Shown here piece by piece: positions 46,919 to 55,511 of a DNA stretch of 64,000 bases. The DNA comes from Lacrimispora celerecrescens. Lineage in GTDB: Bacteria > Bacillota > Clostridia > Lachnospirales > Lachnospiraceae. Below the pieces are notes generated by a model. It saw only the letters and a list, made by a program, of their open reading frames with translations, was not told where the DNA came from and searched no databases. The position numbers and the translations under genes were made by a program. Each line of letters opens with the position of its first letter. Position 1 is the first letter of the stretch. Location: positions 234,950-298,949 of the forward strand of contig NZ_JPME01000012.1 in assembly GCF_000732605.1 (NCBI RefSeq), given 5' to 3'.

Positions 46919-48388
46919 CTATTGCGCCAGCCGCTGTCTTAAAATCTCAAGATACCGTTCATTCTTCTCGCAATGTTCTAAAGCAAAAGATTTCATAATT
47001 CTGGAGATATCCTCACGGCTTAAGTTTTTAAACTGATTTGCATATTCCGGCTGTAAGACACCTGCGGCAAAGCCAGTCAGCAGAGCGTAGTTCATACATT
47101 TCTGAAAAGTGCCGAAGGTATAATTCGGTGCTTCATCCAGGAGTGACAACATGTATTTGGTAAAATCCCTGGTCACTTCTTTACCAGGGCATTCGCTGCG
47201 CCAGGCGGTAAAGTTTTCAGCTCCTAAGAGACCCTTTAGCCGCTGGACCCCGGCGACCTGCCGAAGATATTCGCTATCGGGCTTAACCGTTACCCAGCCC
47301 ATGGTTCCGCAGTCCTTATAGGTCCAGGTGGTCCAGTGAAGGCCCAGTTCATTCATTGCCTTTAACTGGTCATCCATGGATGCCAGGCGGTTTGGAACAT
47401 CCTCTTCCCCAGTACAATACTGGGAACCAAACTCCCCGACCCATAAAGGAACCTGGTATTTTTCGGAAAATTGCCAGCCCTCTGTTTCCTTGATATGGGT
47501 TATCTGCTTTTCATAATCCCAGTAGCTGGCTGTCTCCACCCGGTCATTATGCAGCTCATCATAGTGTCCAGGATACTTGCCGGGACCGAAGCTGGAGACG
47601 ATGTAATCGTGGGAGGAATAAACAAGGTTTTCAGCAAAAGGGGCCTCCAGGCCGGAAAAATTATGTCCATAGCAGTCGCCTTCGATAAAGATAATGTGGT
47701 CCGGGTCAACTTCCCGGATGGCATGTACGGTATTTCTTACAATCCGGTTGAAGGTTTCGTAATCTGAAGTGAAATTTTCGTACATGTTAAAGGGATAATC
47801 CCCGCTGCGGCAACTGGAGCTTGGCTCGTTGAACAATTCATAGCCAGCCACTGCAGAGCGGCCGCAAAAACGCCGGGCAAGCTCCTGCATAAAGCTGATG
47901 TAGCGCTTTTGGTAGCAGGCATCGCTCCAGAACAGAGAGATGCCTCCGTCATTATCGCTGTGCCAGTGGGTGTTCTGCCAGCCCTGTATGGCATGCATAT
48001 CTAAAATCACGTATAAGTGGTGGCGCTCGCATAGGGTGATGGCGGCTTCCAGAATTTCGAATCCTTTTTCCTTATATACAAAGGGCTCGGAATCATCTTC
48101 AAAATGCCGGTAGTTGAGCGCCAGGCGCACGCAGTTCGCCCCGGTGGAAGCGATAAAACTCAGATCCTTTTCAGACAAAAATTCTTTCATCATTTCTAAG
48201 AAGAAAAATTCTCCATCCTCTTTCCCCAGTCTGGCAGCCATGTGCTCTCGTAAGGAAATTTCCGTTCCCGGATAACCGTTGATAAAGTTTTCCATATTCA
48301 TCCAACCGCCGATGCAGGTGCCGCGCAGATAGACCGGACTGCCGGATTCTGTTACAATTGCTTTCCCCCTGGTTTTAAGAAACTCCAT
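46919..48388 (-). CDS. Glycoside hydrolase family 5-like enzyme, cytoplasmic
   Basis: 489 residues. It has a TIM-barrel of GH5 type: LRGTCIGGWMNMENFINGYP at the start, TGANCVRLALNYRHF, the acid/base Glu in GYELFNEPS and the nucleophile Glu in PLWVGEFGSQY. There is no signal peptide, so it probably cleaves small beta-glucosides or oligosaccharides inside the cell rather than polymers. The C-terminal 90 residues are helical. It is a single gene with AAAGGAG before the ATG. The substrate cannot be assigned. Confidence 0.85.
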   Translation of the reverse strand: MEFLKTRGKAIVTESGSPVYLRGTCIGGWMNMENFINGYPGTEISLREHMAARLGKEDGEFFFLEMMKEFLSEKDLSFIASTGANCVRLALNYRHFEDDSEPFVYKEKGFEILEAAITLCERHHLYVILDMHAIQGWQNTHWHSDNDGGISLFWSDACYQKRYISFMQELARRFCGRSAVAGYELFNEPSSSCRSGDYPFNMYENFTSDYETFNRIVRNTVHAIREVDPDHIIFIEGDCYGHNFSGLEAPFAENLVYSSHDYIVSSFGPGKYPGHYDELHNDRVETASYWDYEKQITHIKETEGWQFSEKYQVPLWVGEFGSQYCTGEEDVPNRLASMDDQLKAMNELGLHWTTWTYKDCGTMGWVTVKPDSEYLRQVAGVQRLKGLLGAENFTAWRSECPGKEVTRDFTKYMLSLLDEAPNYTFGTFQKCMNYALLTGFAAGVLQPEYANQFKNLSREDISRIMKSFALEHCEKNERYLEILRQRLAQ

Positions 48389-48683
48389 AAAAATTCTCCT
48401 TTCGGTATGTAATTCACTTTATTGTATATTTTACCATTGAAATGTGGATCGCTCAATATGATGAATTATCAACATTCTATATAAAACAGAGAAAAAATCA
48501 AGTCTAAATGTAAATGTTGACGGATTTTCATGCTTAAAACCTTTCATTATCATGTGGATGGAGGCTAATAGGCAGATCTATGACTATCTCACAGCAGGAG
48601 GAATGGATGTGATAAAACTTCCTAATCAGCGGCTGTTCCTGCTGGTATTTTTATTCCCGGTTTTTATTAAATAAAATATTAAT
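48389..48683. other. Intergenic region without a convincing gene
   Basis: AT-rich stretch upstream of both the GH5 gene and the DUF4190-like gene. AAAGGAG for the GH5 gene is near 48396. A 37-codon frame on the plus strand (about 48560-48670, MEANRQIYDYLTAGG) has a weak ribosome binding site and no recognisable relatives; it is not called as a gene. Confidence 0.5.
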
Positions 48684-48748
48684 TTTACAGACAATGGAAA
48701 ATATTGTATAATTGCCATATTGTCGAAAGCAAAAACTTTTTCGACAAT
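48684..48748 (+). promoter_or_regulatory. Promoter with two inverted Spo0A boxes downstream
   Basis: TTTACA at 48684-48689, a 17-base spacer and TATAAT at 48707-48712. TGTCGAA (48721-48727) and TTCGACA (48740-48746) are perfect, inverted Spo0A boxes at about the transcription start and downstream, a repressing position. The same bases can form an RNA hairpin with a 10-bp stem (48719-48728 with 48739-48748), so the function is ambiguous. A second hairpin, GGGCTG/CAGCCC, follows at 48758-48774. Confidence 0.6.
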
Positions 48749-48834
48749 CGGATGTGCGGGCTGAAAAGCAGCCCATTCATTTGCTTAGCAAGTTAAAGTA
48801 AGTTATATTTATAACAGAAAGGGAGATGATAGAA

Positions 48835-49182
48835 ATGGATCAGGATCATCAAAATGATTCCTGGCAAGAAACCCAGGATTGGAATCGCGATACCGTATAT
48901 AAACAGCCAGAGAGTCCGGCACAGAGCAGCATGGCCCTAGCCTCTCTGGTCATGGGAATTCTTGGAATTATAACCTCCTGCTGCTGTTACGGAGGAGTGA
49001 TCTTCGGAAGCCTGGGAATTCTGTTTGCCTTACTTTCCAGGACAGAAGACAAGTTTGAAAGTTATGCTAAGGCAGGCCTTATTACTTCATCCATTGCCTT
49101 TGTTCTTGTTGTACTGGTTATAATCGTATTTCTTGGAACAGCGGCGATGAGTAGCTTGGGGTTTGGAGGTGTGTTTTCATGA
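48835..49182 (+). CDS. DUF4190-like small membrane protein
   Basis: 115 residues. The N-terminal hydrophilic segment is rich in Gln, Asp and Ser (about 35 residues). It is followed by two membrane spans (MALASLVMGILGIITSCCC; AKAGLITSSIAFVLVVLVI), the DUF4190 layout. Function unknown. GGGAG touches the ATG at 48826, so the ATG at 48835 is preferred. Its leader carries two Spo0A-like boxes. It overlaps the next gene by ATGA. Confidence 0.75.
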   Translation: MDQDHQNDSWQETQDWNRDTVYKQPESPAQSSMALASLVMGILGIITSCCCYGGVIFGSLGILFALLSRTEDKFESYAKAGLITSSIAFVLVVLVIIVFLGTAAMSSLGFGGVFS

Positions 49183-50006
49183 AAACTTCATCATCAGAAC
49201 TTAAAAGGCGTGCAAAGCGAACATTGAAAGGCAAATACGGTTTTTGTATTGGTATCCAGTTTATAGAATGTGGCATTCTTCTGGCAATAACTCTGGTGTA
49301 CATGTTAACATCCTTTTCTATGGGATTTTTAAGCGAACCTTTTTTAGGCGGCGGACGCAGCGTATCAGCGGGATATGTGGTCTTAAGAGCAGGGGTTTAT
49401 ATATCATTCCTGATAATTCTCTCTGTATACGGCCTTTTAAAACCGGGAGTATTAAAGATTTATATGAATCTGTGTAGTGGCAATACCGCTAAGCTGTCTG
49501 ATTTACTCTTTGCTTTTCAGAACAAGCCACATAGGTTTATAGGACTTTATTTTATTAATCTTTTTATTGGATTTGCCTGGGGAATCCCGTACTTTGTAGT
49601 ACTCATTGTAGCAGTCATCACTGATTTTATTCCTATTATGGTAGTACTGCTGGTACTTATGTACCTGCTTCTGCTTATTGGAAATATTATTACAATGCTG
49701 TATTTATCCCAGTCCATGTTCCTTCTCATCGAGTCTCCGGATCAGAGAGTGATCGGGAGTCTTAAGGAAAGTGCAGCCATGATGAAGGGCAATAAGGGAG
49801 GTTATTTTTACCTTTTAATGAGCTTCATTGGGATGGTAGTCCTGGGATACTGCTCCATGGGAATTGGCTTACTCTGGGCCCTCCCTTATATTCAAGCTAC
49901 CGTAACAGAGTATTATCTGGATCTTAAGAAGCGGCGCTCTCTTGATTTCCCCGGAAGAGACGTAGAGGTCTCCTTTGAATCCATGTGGAACCAGGAAAAT
50001 CAGTGA
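49179..50006 (+). CDS. DUF975 family integral membrane protein
   Basis: 275 residues with about five or six membrane segments. The N-terminus SSSELKRRAKRTLKGKYG is characteristic of DUF975, a family frequent in Lachnospiraceae and lactic acid bacteria. SLKESAAMMKGNKGGYFYLL, also typical, occurs before the last spans. Function unknown. The ATGA overlap with the previous gene implies joint expression. Confidence 0.85.
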   Translation: MKTSSSELKRRAKRTLKGKYGFCIGIQFIECGILLAITLVYMLTSFSMGFLSEPFLGGGRSVSAGYVVLRAGVYISFLIILSVYGLLKPGVLKIYMNLCSGNTAKLSDLLFAFQNKPHRFIGLYFINLFIGFAWGIPYFVVLIVAVITDFIPIMVVLLVLMYLLLLIGNIITMLYLSQSMFLLIESPDQRVIGSLKESAAMMKGNKGGYFYLLMSFIGMVVLGYCSMGIGLLWALPYIQATVTEYYLDLKKRRSLDFPGRDVEVSFESMWNQENQ

Positions 50007-50060
50007 TAGGCCGTGTCATGAAGGATGGATGCGCATAGAATATACAAAGGAGGTGTATCT

Positions 50061-50321
50061 ATGCGCATTTGTGAACTCAAACAAAAAGAAGTAATTAATA
50101 TCTGTGACTGCAGACGCTTAGGATTTGTTGGCGATGTGGATTTTGACATGGAAACAGGATGCCTTTTAGCCATTATTGTACCAGGTCCAGGATGCTTTTG
50201 CGGCTTTTTAGTCAGGGAAAAGGAGTTTGTAATTCCCTTCTGCGACATAAGGCAGGTGGGTCCGGACATCATCCTTGTAAATGTGGATTTGGAAAAAGCA
50301 ACGGAAAGATGCGGGATATAA
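50061..50321 (+). CDS. YlmC/YmxH family PRC-barrel protein
   Basis: 86 residues. A single PRC-barrel domain (MRICELKQKEVINICDCRRLGFVGDVDFD, split here only by turns; CGFLVREKEFVIPFCDIRQVGPDIILV). The family occurs in spore formers and is linked by name to sporulation, with no settled biochemical role. AAAGGAGGTG precedes the ATG at 50061. It lies before nrdR, as in related genomes. Confidence 0.88.
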   Translation: MRICELKQKEVINICDCRRLGFVGDVDFDMETGCLLAIIVPGPGCFCGFLVREKEFVIPFCDIRQVGPDIILVNVDLEKATERCGI

Positions 50322-50425
50322 GGAGGATGGGCTTGCGGATCTTTGGATTGTAAGCTATGATATATAAAACGAAGTTCGATTCGTGACAATAAAATTACAG
50401 TCCGAAAGACAGGAGGACCAGATAC

Positions 50426-50878
50426 GTGAAATGTCCATTTTGCAATGAAGCAGACACAAAGGTCATTGATTCCAGACCGGCAGACGACAACAGCTCCATC
50501 AGGCGCCGAAGACAGTGCGAGAAATGCGGGAAGAGGTTTACCACCTATGAAAAGCTTGAAACCATGCCCCTTATGGTAATTAAAAAAGATAATTCCAGAG
50601 AAGTTTATGACCGTTCAAAAATAGAAGCAGGAATTCTTCATTCCTGCCATAAGAGACCGGTATCATCCCAGCAGATTGATTCCATGGTAGACGAGATAGA
50701 AACCCAGGTTTTCAACCGTGAAGAAAAGGAAGTAGAAAGCACGGTGATCGGAGAGCTTGTCATGAAAAAGCTGCAGGAAGTGGATGAGGTGGCTTATGTG
50801 CGCTTTGCTTCCGTATACAGGGAATTTAAAGACGTGAGTACGTTTATGGAAGAAATAGGAAAACTGTTGAAAAAGTAG
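50426..50878 (+). CDS. nrdR: Transcriptional repressor NrdR
   Basis: 150 residues, normal length. The N-terminal zinc ribbon has CPFC and CEKCGKRF, and RRRRQCEKC is typical. The ATP-cone domain covers about residues 50-140. It senses dATP/ATP and represses ribonucleotide reductase genes. The GTG start follows AGGAGG. A matching NrdR box is at 59356-59369 in front of nrdD. A promoter TTGCGG-17-TATGAT (50332-50360) is plausible. Confidence 0.95.
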   Translation: MKCPFCNEADTKVIDSRPADDNSSIRRRRQCEKCGKRFTTYEKLETMPLMVIKKDNSREVYDRSKIEAGILHSCHKRPVSSQQIDSMVDEIETQVFNREEKEVESTVIGELVMKKLQEVDEVAYVRFASVYREFKDVSTFMEEIGKLLKK

Positions 50879-50885
50879 GAGACTT

Positions 50886-51404
50886 ATGTTTAAAGTATTT
50901 TATCCGGATGAAGATGCGGCATCTGCATATGACATATCCTTTAAGGAATTATATAAAAATGGGATCAGAGGTGTGATTTTTGATATTGACAATACTCTGG
51001 TGCCCCATGATGCGCCTGCAGATGATAGAGCTAAGAAATTGTTTTTACATTTGCATGAGCTTGGGATGGATTCCTGCCTCCTTTCCAATAATAAAGAGCC
51101 GAGAGTGGCTTCCTTTGCCAAAGCTGCGGGAAGTCCTCATTATATTTTTAAAGGAAACAAACCCGGGAGAAAAGGCTATCAAAGAGCCATGGAATTCATG
51201 GGAACGAATGCAAAACATACGGTTTTTGTAGGGGATCAGCTTTTTACTGATGTTTATGGAGCCAAAAGAGCCGGAATCCATAGCATTCTGGTCAGGCCGA
51301 TTCATCCAAAAGAAGAAATCCAAATTGTTTTAAAGAGATATTTAGAGAAAGTTGTGCTGTATTTTTACCACAGAGATAAGAAAAGAAAAAAGAATACAAT
51401 GTAA
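50886..51404 (+). CDS. YqeG family HAD IIIA-type phosphatase
   Basis: 172 residues. The HAD motif I is FDIDNTLVPHDA (Asp33 and Asp35), motif II lies near LLSNN, the Lys in FKGNKPGRKGY follows, and motif III is FVGDQLFTDVYGAKRAG. Relatives include phosphatidylglycerophosphate phosphatases; the substrate here is not known. It starts 7 bases after nrdR. Confidence 0.9.
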   Translation: MFKVFYPDEDAASAYDISFKELYKNGIRGVIFDIDNTLVPHDAPADDRAKKLFLHLHELGMDSCLLSNNKEPRVASFAKAAGSPHYIFKGNKPGRKGYQRAMEFMGTNAKHTVFVGDQLFTDVYGAKRAGIHSILVRPIHPKEEIQIVLKRYLEKVVLYFYHRDKKRKKNTM

Positions 51405-51540
51405 GGTAAAAGAACATATCTGACGGGTAAAAGACAACCTGACAGGTTATAATACGGATGAGACGGTTCGGACAAGCTGGCTGATCCGGTGCATATGGGC
51501 TTTGCCTGTAAAGCATGGGATGAAAGGTGGAAGAAGGGAT

Positions 51541-51969
51541 ATGAAAATTCTTGTATTAAACGGGCCGAATTTAAACTTTTTAGGAATCCGCGAAAAGGGG
51601 ATATACGGAACAGAGGATTATCATGCGCTGGTATCCATGCTGGAAGAAAAAGCGCAGAGAGAAGGTCATGAACTGGAAGTCTTTCAGAGCAATTATGAAG
51701 GCGGAATCATCGACAAAATTCAGGAGGCATATCACAATGGAACAGAAGGGATTATCATTAATCCCGGGGCATTTACCCATTACAGCTATGCCGTTAGAGA
51801 TGCCCTGAGTTCCGTAGAGATTCCTAAGATTGAAGTCCATATATCCAATGTCCATAAGAGAGAAGAGTTCCGCCATACTTCGGTGACTGCACCTGTTTGC
51901 ACCGGACAAGTAGTTGGCCTCGGGTTGAAGGGATATGCTCTTGCAATGGATTATTTAACAGGAAAATAA
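51541..51969 (+). CDS. aroQ: 3-dehydroquinate dehydratase, type II
   Basis: 142 residues. MKILVLNGPNLNFLGIREKG with Arg17 and the catalytic Tyr22, NPGAFTHYSYAVRDAL, and HISNVHKREEFRHTS with the catalytic His. It dehydrates 3-dehydroquinate in the shikimate pathway. AAAGGTGGAAGAAGG precedes the ATG at 51541; an in-frame start at 51502 adds a poorly conserved extension. Confidence 0.94.
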   Translation: MKILVLNGPNLNFLGIREKGIYGTEDYHALVSMLEEKAQREGHELEVFQSNYEGGIIDKIQEAYHNGTEGIIINPGAFTHYSYAVRDALSSVEIPKIEVHISNVHKREEFRHTSVTAPVCTGQVVGLGLKGYALAMDYLTGK

Positions 51970-52010
51970 TTGCTTAGATTCAAGAAAAGGGAGATATTTG
52001 TAAAAAACTG

Positions 52011-52039
52011 TTGAAAATGTATTTGTTATAGTATAGAAT
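52011..52039 (+). promoter_or_regulatory. Promoter of efp
   Basis: TTGAAA at 52011-52016, a 17-base spacer and TAGAAT at 52034-52039, about 40 bases before the efp ATG. Confidence 0.7.
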
Positions 52040-52080
52040 ATAAAAGGTTAAGAAGAGAAATTCAAGGAGGAATATCATTT

Positions 52081-52638
52081 ATGATATCAGCGGGTGATTT
52101 TAGAAACGGTATCACATTAGAGATCGAGGGTACTGTTTATCAGATTATGGAGTTCCAGCATGTAAAACCTGGAAAGGGTGCTGCATTCGTAAGAACTAAG
52201 ATTAAAGATGTGTTAAACGGCGGCATTAACGAGCGCACATTCCGCCCATCAGAGAAGTTCCCACAGGCAAGAATCGATCGCTTTGACATGCAGTATCTGT
52301 ATGCTGATGGAGATCTTCATAACTTTATGGATACGAATACCTATGAGCAGATGGCGTTATCTCCAGATGTAATCGGTGATGCGTTAAAGTTTGTAAAAGA
52401 GAATGAAACGGTTAAGGTATGTTCTTATAATGGTAAGGTATACTCCGTAGAGCCTCCGTTATTCGTGGAATTAGTTATTACAGATACAGAGCCGGGATTC
52501 AAGGGTGATACCGCTCAGGGCGCTACCAAGCCAGCTACGGTTGAGACCGGTGCAGTGGTATATGTTCCCTTATTTGTTGATCAGGGTGACAAGATTAAGA
52601 TTGATACACGTACAGGTGAATATCTGTCCAGAGTATAA
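52081..52638 (+). CDS. efp: Translation elongation factor P
   Basis: 185 residues with three beta-barrel domains. The loop [10 protein letters not shown] carries Lys32, the residue modified in other bacteria; whether it is modified here is unknown. It helps ribosomes at polyproline stretches. CAAGGAGG precedes the ATG. It follows aroQ without the M24 peptidase gene often found between them. A terminator follows. Confidence 0.96.
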   Translation: MISAGDFRNGITLEIEGTVYQIMEFQHVKPGKGAAFVRTKIKDVLNGGINERTFRPSEKFPQARIDRFDMQYLYADGDLHNFMDTNTYEQMALSPDVIGDALKFVKENETVKVCSYNGKVYSVEPPLFVELVITDTEPGFKGDTAQGATKPATVETGAVVYVPLFVDQGDKIKIDTRTGEYLSRV

Positions 52639-52642
52639 AAGG

Positions 52643-52676
52643 AAAAGGACCGGGCGATCTGCAAGGTCCTTTTATT
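52643..52676 (+). terminator. Intrinsic terminator after efp
   Basis: AAAAGGACC (52643-52651) pairs with GGTCCTTTT (52665-52673). A second terminator-like hairpin follows at 52696-52742 (AAAACAACG with CGTTGTTTT and a T-run). Confidence 0.85.
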
Positions 52677-52844
52677 AATTATGTATGATATTGAGAAAAC
52701 AACGTAGAAAGGATCGCTCTAATATTCCTGCGTTGTTTTTATGCTTTAAAGGTATTTGCAGGGCAGCTCTTTTTAAAACCGCTATATTTCTGTGTTTATT
52801 TATGTTATAGTTTGTTAAATAGGAAGTTGAGCGGGGGGCATTAC

Positions 52845-53429
52845 ATGACTGAAAGAGAGAAAATGTTAGCAGGAGAACTTTATGATTGCGGGGATAAGGA
52901 ATTATTAACCCAATGGCATAAAGCAAAGAATCTTATACGGGATTATAACCAGACGAATTCTGAAGATGCAGTGGAAAAAGACCGTATTTTAACAGAATTA
53001 TTAGGTGGGCGAGGGTCTAACTTATGGATTACCGCACCGTTTTTTGTTGATTACGGGAATAATATTTACTTTGGTAATAACTGCGAGGTAAATATGAACT
53101 GCACTTTTTTAGATGACAATAGAATCATTATCGGAGATAATGCCCTTATTGCACCTAACGTACAAATATATACTGCATTCCACCCTACAAATGCCATAGA
53201 GCGTTTTGGGAAGATAAAAGAAGATGGTTCTTTTTCTTTTTGTAAAACACAGACAGCGCCTGTTGTCATTGGCAACAATGTTTGGATTGGAGGCGGTGCG
53301 ATTATTATGCCAGGTGTGACCATTGGGAATAACGTTGTGATTGGTGCAGGGAGCATTGTGACAAAAGATATACCTGATCATCAGATAGCATATGGCAATC
53401 CGTGCAGATTAATACGGGAAAATATTTAA
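52845..53429 (+). CDS. Sugar O-acetyltransferase, maltose/galactoside type
   Basis: 194 residues. The N-terminal Mac domain is MTEREKMLAGELYDC; a left-handed beta-helix follows with hexapeptide repeats (FGNNCEVNMNC, IGDNALIAPNVQIYTAFHP with the catalytic His, VIGNNVWIGGGAIIMPGVTI). It transfers acetyl from acetyl-CoA to sugars. A G-rich ribosome binding site lies before the ATG at 52845. Confidence 0.92.
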   Translation: MTEREKMLAGELYDCGDKELLTQWHKAKNLIRDYNQTNSEDAVEKDRILTELLGGRGSNLWITAPFFVDYGNNIYFGNNCEVNMNCTFLDDNRIIIGDNALIAPNVQIYTAFHPTNAIERFGKIKEDGSFSFCKTQTAPVVIGNNVWIGGGAIIMPGVTIGNNVVIGAGSIVTKDIPDHQIAYGNPCRLIRENI

Positions 53430-53497
53430 ATACGGGGAAGTGCAATGAGAGAATATTGCAAGCATAGAAGGTAAATATTATAAAATAATAAAAAGAA

Positions 53498-53562
53498 AGC
53501 ACCTTTTTGGGGAAAGATAAGGATTGTGCGATCCTCATAACTTAAAAAGGCGCTTATTTTTT
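53498..53562 (+). terminator. Branched terminator-like structure
   Basis: AAGCACCTTTTT (53498-53509) pairs with AAAAAGGCGCTT (53544-53555), one mismatch, with an inner AGGAT/ATCCT hairpin and a T-run after it. It ends the acetyltransferase transcript. The rest of 53430-53640 shows nothing else recognisable. Confidence 0.7.
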
Positions 53563-53640
53563 TACCGGATCACCTATTTCTGTCCATGTGGCTGAAGATC
53601 ATGGAGCAGTATAGTTTTGGAAAAGAAAAGGGAAAAGAAT

Positions 53641-53669
53641 TTGATTTTTAAGGTCACTTGTAATATAAT
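53641..53669 (+). promoter_or_regulatory. Promoter of argS
   Basis: TTGATT at 53641-53646, a 17-base spacer and TATAAT at 53664-53669, about 50 bases before the argS ATG. Confidence 0.75.
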
Positions 53670-53719
53670 TAATATTTAGCGTAGAAATATCTGGAATAGA
53701 AAAAGGAGACCAGGAACTG

Positions 53720-55489
53720 ATGAAGAAGATTCTTGATTTGATTACAGCAGAGATGAAGGCAGCATTTGCGAACTGCGGATATGATGAGGCTTATGCAAAG
53801 GTAACCTTATCGAATCGTCCGGACCTTTGCGAATACCAGTGTAACGGAGCCATGGCAGCAGCCAAGGCTTATAAAAAGAAACCGTTTGATATTGCATCGG
53901 AAGTAGTGGAAAAGCTTGCGGCCAGTCATGTATTTGCTGCGGTGGATGCAGTGATGCCGGGATTTATCAATTTAAAACTTAACTCAGATTATCTGGCAGA
54001 CTATATGAACGGCATGGCCGACGAAGAACAGTGCGGCTGCGAAAGAACAGAAAACCCCATGACAATTGTGGTGGATTACGGCGGAGCCAATGTTGCAAAG
54101 CCTCTGCACGTAGGTCATCTCCGTTCCGCGATTATCGGGGAAAGTATTAAGAGATTGGGCCGCTTTCTTGGACATCATGTCATTGGAGATGTTCACCTGG
54201 GAGACTGGGGCCTTCAGATGGGGCTGATCATTGAGGAGCTTAAGGACAGAAAACCGGAGCTTCCTTATTTTGACGAGTCCTATGAAGGGGAGTATCCTAA
54301 GGAAGCACCTTTTACCATCGGTGAGCTGGAAGAGATATACCCGGCGGCCAGTGCAAAAGCCAAATCCGACGAGGAATTCAGCACCAGAGCCCATAATGCC
54401 ACTTTGAAGCTGCAAAATGGTTTTAAACCTTACCGTGCCATCTGGCAGCATATTATAGAAGTATCTGTTTCCGATTTAAAGAAGAATTACGGAAACCTCA
54501 ATGTTTCCTTTGATTTATGGAAAGGCGAAAGCGATGCGGAACCTTATATTGCCGGTTTAATAAAGGAACTGGAAGATAAGGGCCTTGCCTATGAAAGCCA
54601 GGGAGCCCTGGTTGTGGATATTGGAGAAGAGGGGGATAATAAAGAACTTCCTCCCTGTATTGTAAGAAAGTCAGACGGTGCCGCCCTTTATTCCACTTCT
54701 GATCTTGGAACCATCATTGAGAGGGAGAAAGACATAAAACCTGACTGGTACATCTATATTACAGATAAACGTCAGGAATTGCATTTTGTTCAGGTGTTCC
54801 GTGTGGCGAAAAAGGCCGGCTTTGTATCGCAGGATAAAAAGATGTCTCATCTTTGCTTTGGAACCATGAACGGAAAAGACGGTAAGCCATTTAAGACAAG
54901 GGACGGCGGAGTTATGCGTCTGGAAACCCTGATTTCTGACATCAGCCAGGCAGCTTACGAAAAGATTATGGAGAACCGTACCGTTTCAGAGAAAGAAGCG
55001 GAGGAAACATCAAAGATCGTGGGAATGGCGGCCTTAAAGTATGGAGACTTATCTAATCAGGCCTCCAAGGACTATGTGTTTGACATGGACCGTTTCGTAT
55101 CCTTTGAGGGAAATACCGGCCCTTACATCCTTTATACGATCGTAAGAATAAAGTCTATTCTGGCAAAATACCAGGGCGTTGAGGATAAATACCAGGGTGA
55201 GGAGCAGATTCTTGCAGCTGCAACGGATGCGGAAAAAGATTTAATGCTCCAGCTTTCCAGATACAATGAAATCATGGAAACAGGCTTTACGGAGCTTGCG
55301 CCCCATAAAATATGCCAATACATTTACGAACTTGCCAATGCATTTAACCGTTTTTACCATGATACTAAAATCATATCCGAAGAGGATAAAAAACGGCAGG
55401 CATCCTGGATCCGTTTGATCAGACTGACCAAGGATGTATTAAATGCATGCATTGGCGTACTGGGAATCGAGGCGCCGGAACGAATGTAA
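53720..55489 (+). CDS. argS: Arginyl-tRNA synthetase
   Basis: 589 residues. The N-terminal tRNA D-loop recognition domain (about 1-90) is followed by the class I core with GANVAKPLHVGHLRS (HIGH box HVGH) and the C-terminal DALR anticodon-binding domain (FTELAPHKICQYIYELANAFNRFY). It charges tRNA-Arg. AAAGGAGAC precedes the ATG. Confidence 0.96.
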   Translation: MKKILDLITAEMKAAFANCGYDEAYAKVTLSNRPDLCEYQCNGAMAAAKAYKKKPFDIASEVVEKLAASHVFAAVDAVMPGFINLKLNSDYLADYMNGMADEEQCGCERTENPMTIVVDYGGANVAKPLHVGHLRSAIIGESIKRLGRFLGHHVIGDVHLGDWGLQMGLIIEELKDRKPELPYFDESYEGEYPKEAPFTIGELEEIYPAASAKAKSDEEFSTRAHNATLKLQNGFKPYRAIWQHIIEVSVSDLKKNYGNLNVSFDLWKGESDAEPYIAGLIKELEDKGLAYESQGALVVDIGEEGDNKELPPCIVRKSDGAALYSTSDLGTIIEREKDIKPDWYIYITDKRQELHFVQVFRVAKKAGFVSQDKKMSHLCFGTMNGKDGKPFKTRDGGVMRLETLISDISQAAYEKIMENRTVSEKEAEETSKIVGMAALKYGDLSNQASKDYVFDMDRFVSFEGNTGPYILYTIVRIKSILAKYQGVEDKYQGEEQILAAATDAEKDLMLQLSRYNEIMETGFTELAPHKICQYIYELANAFNRFYHDTKIISEEDKKRQASWIRLIRLTKDVLNACIGVLGIEAPERM

Positions 55490-55511
55490 TGGTGAACGGA
55501 TGTGAGGAACT

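Noticed and set aside
48560..48670. 37-codon ORF between the GH5 gene and the DUF4190-like gene
   Set aside because: Weak ribosome binding site, no recognisable relatives and no terminator or coupling to support it; left as undecided intergenic sequence.
50360..50400. tRNA T-arm-like sequence GTTCGATTC
   Set aside because: No cloverleaf can be formed around it; it lies in the short nrdR leader.
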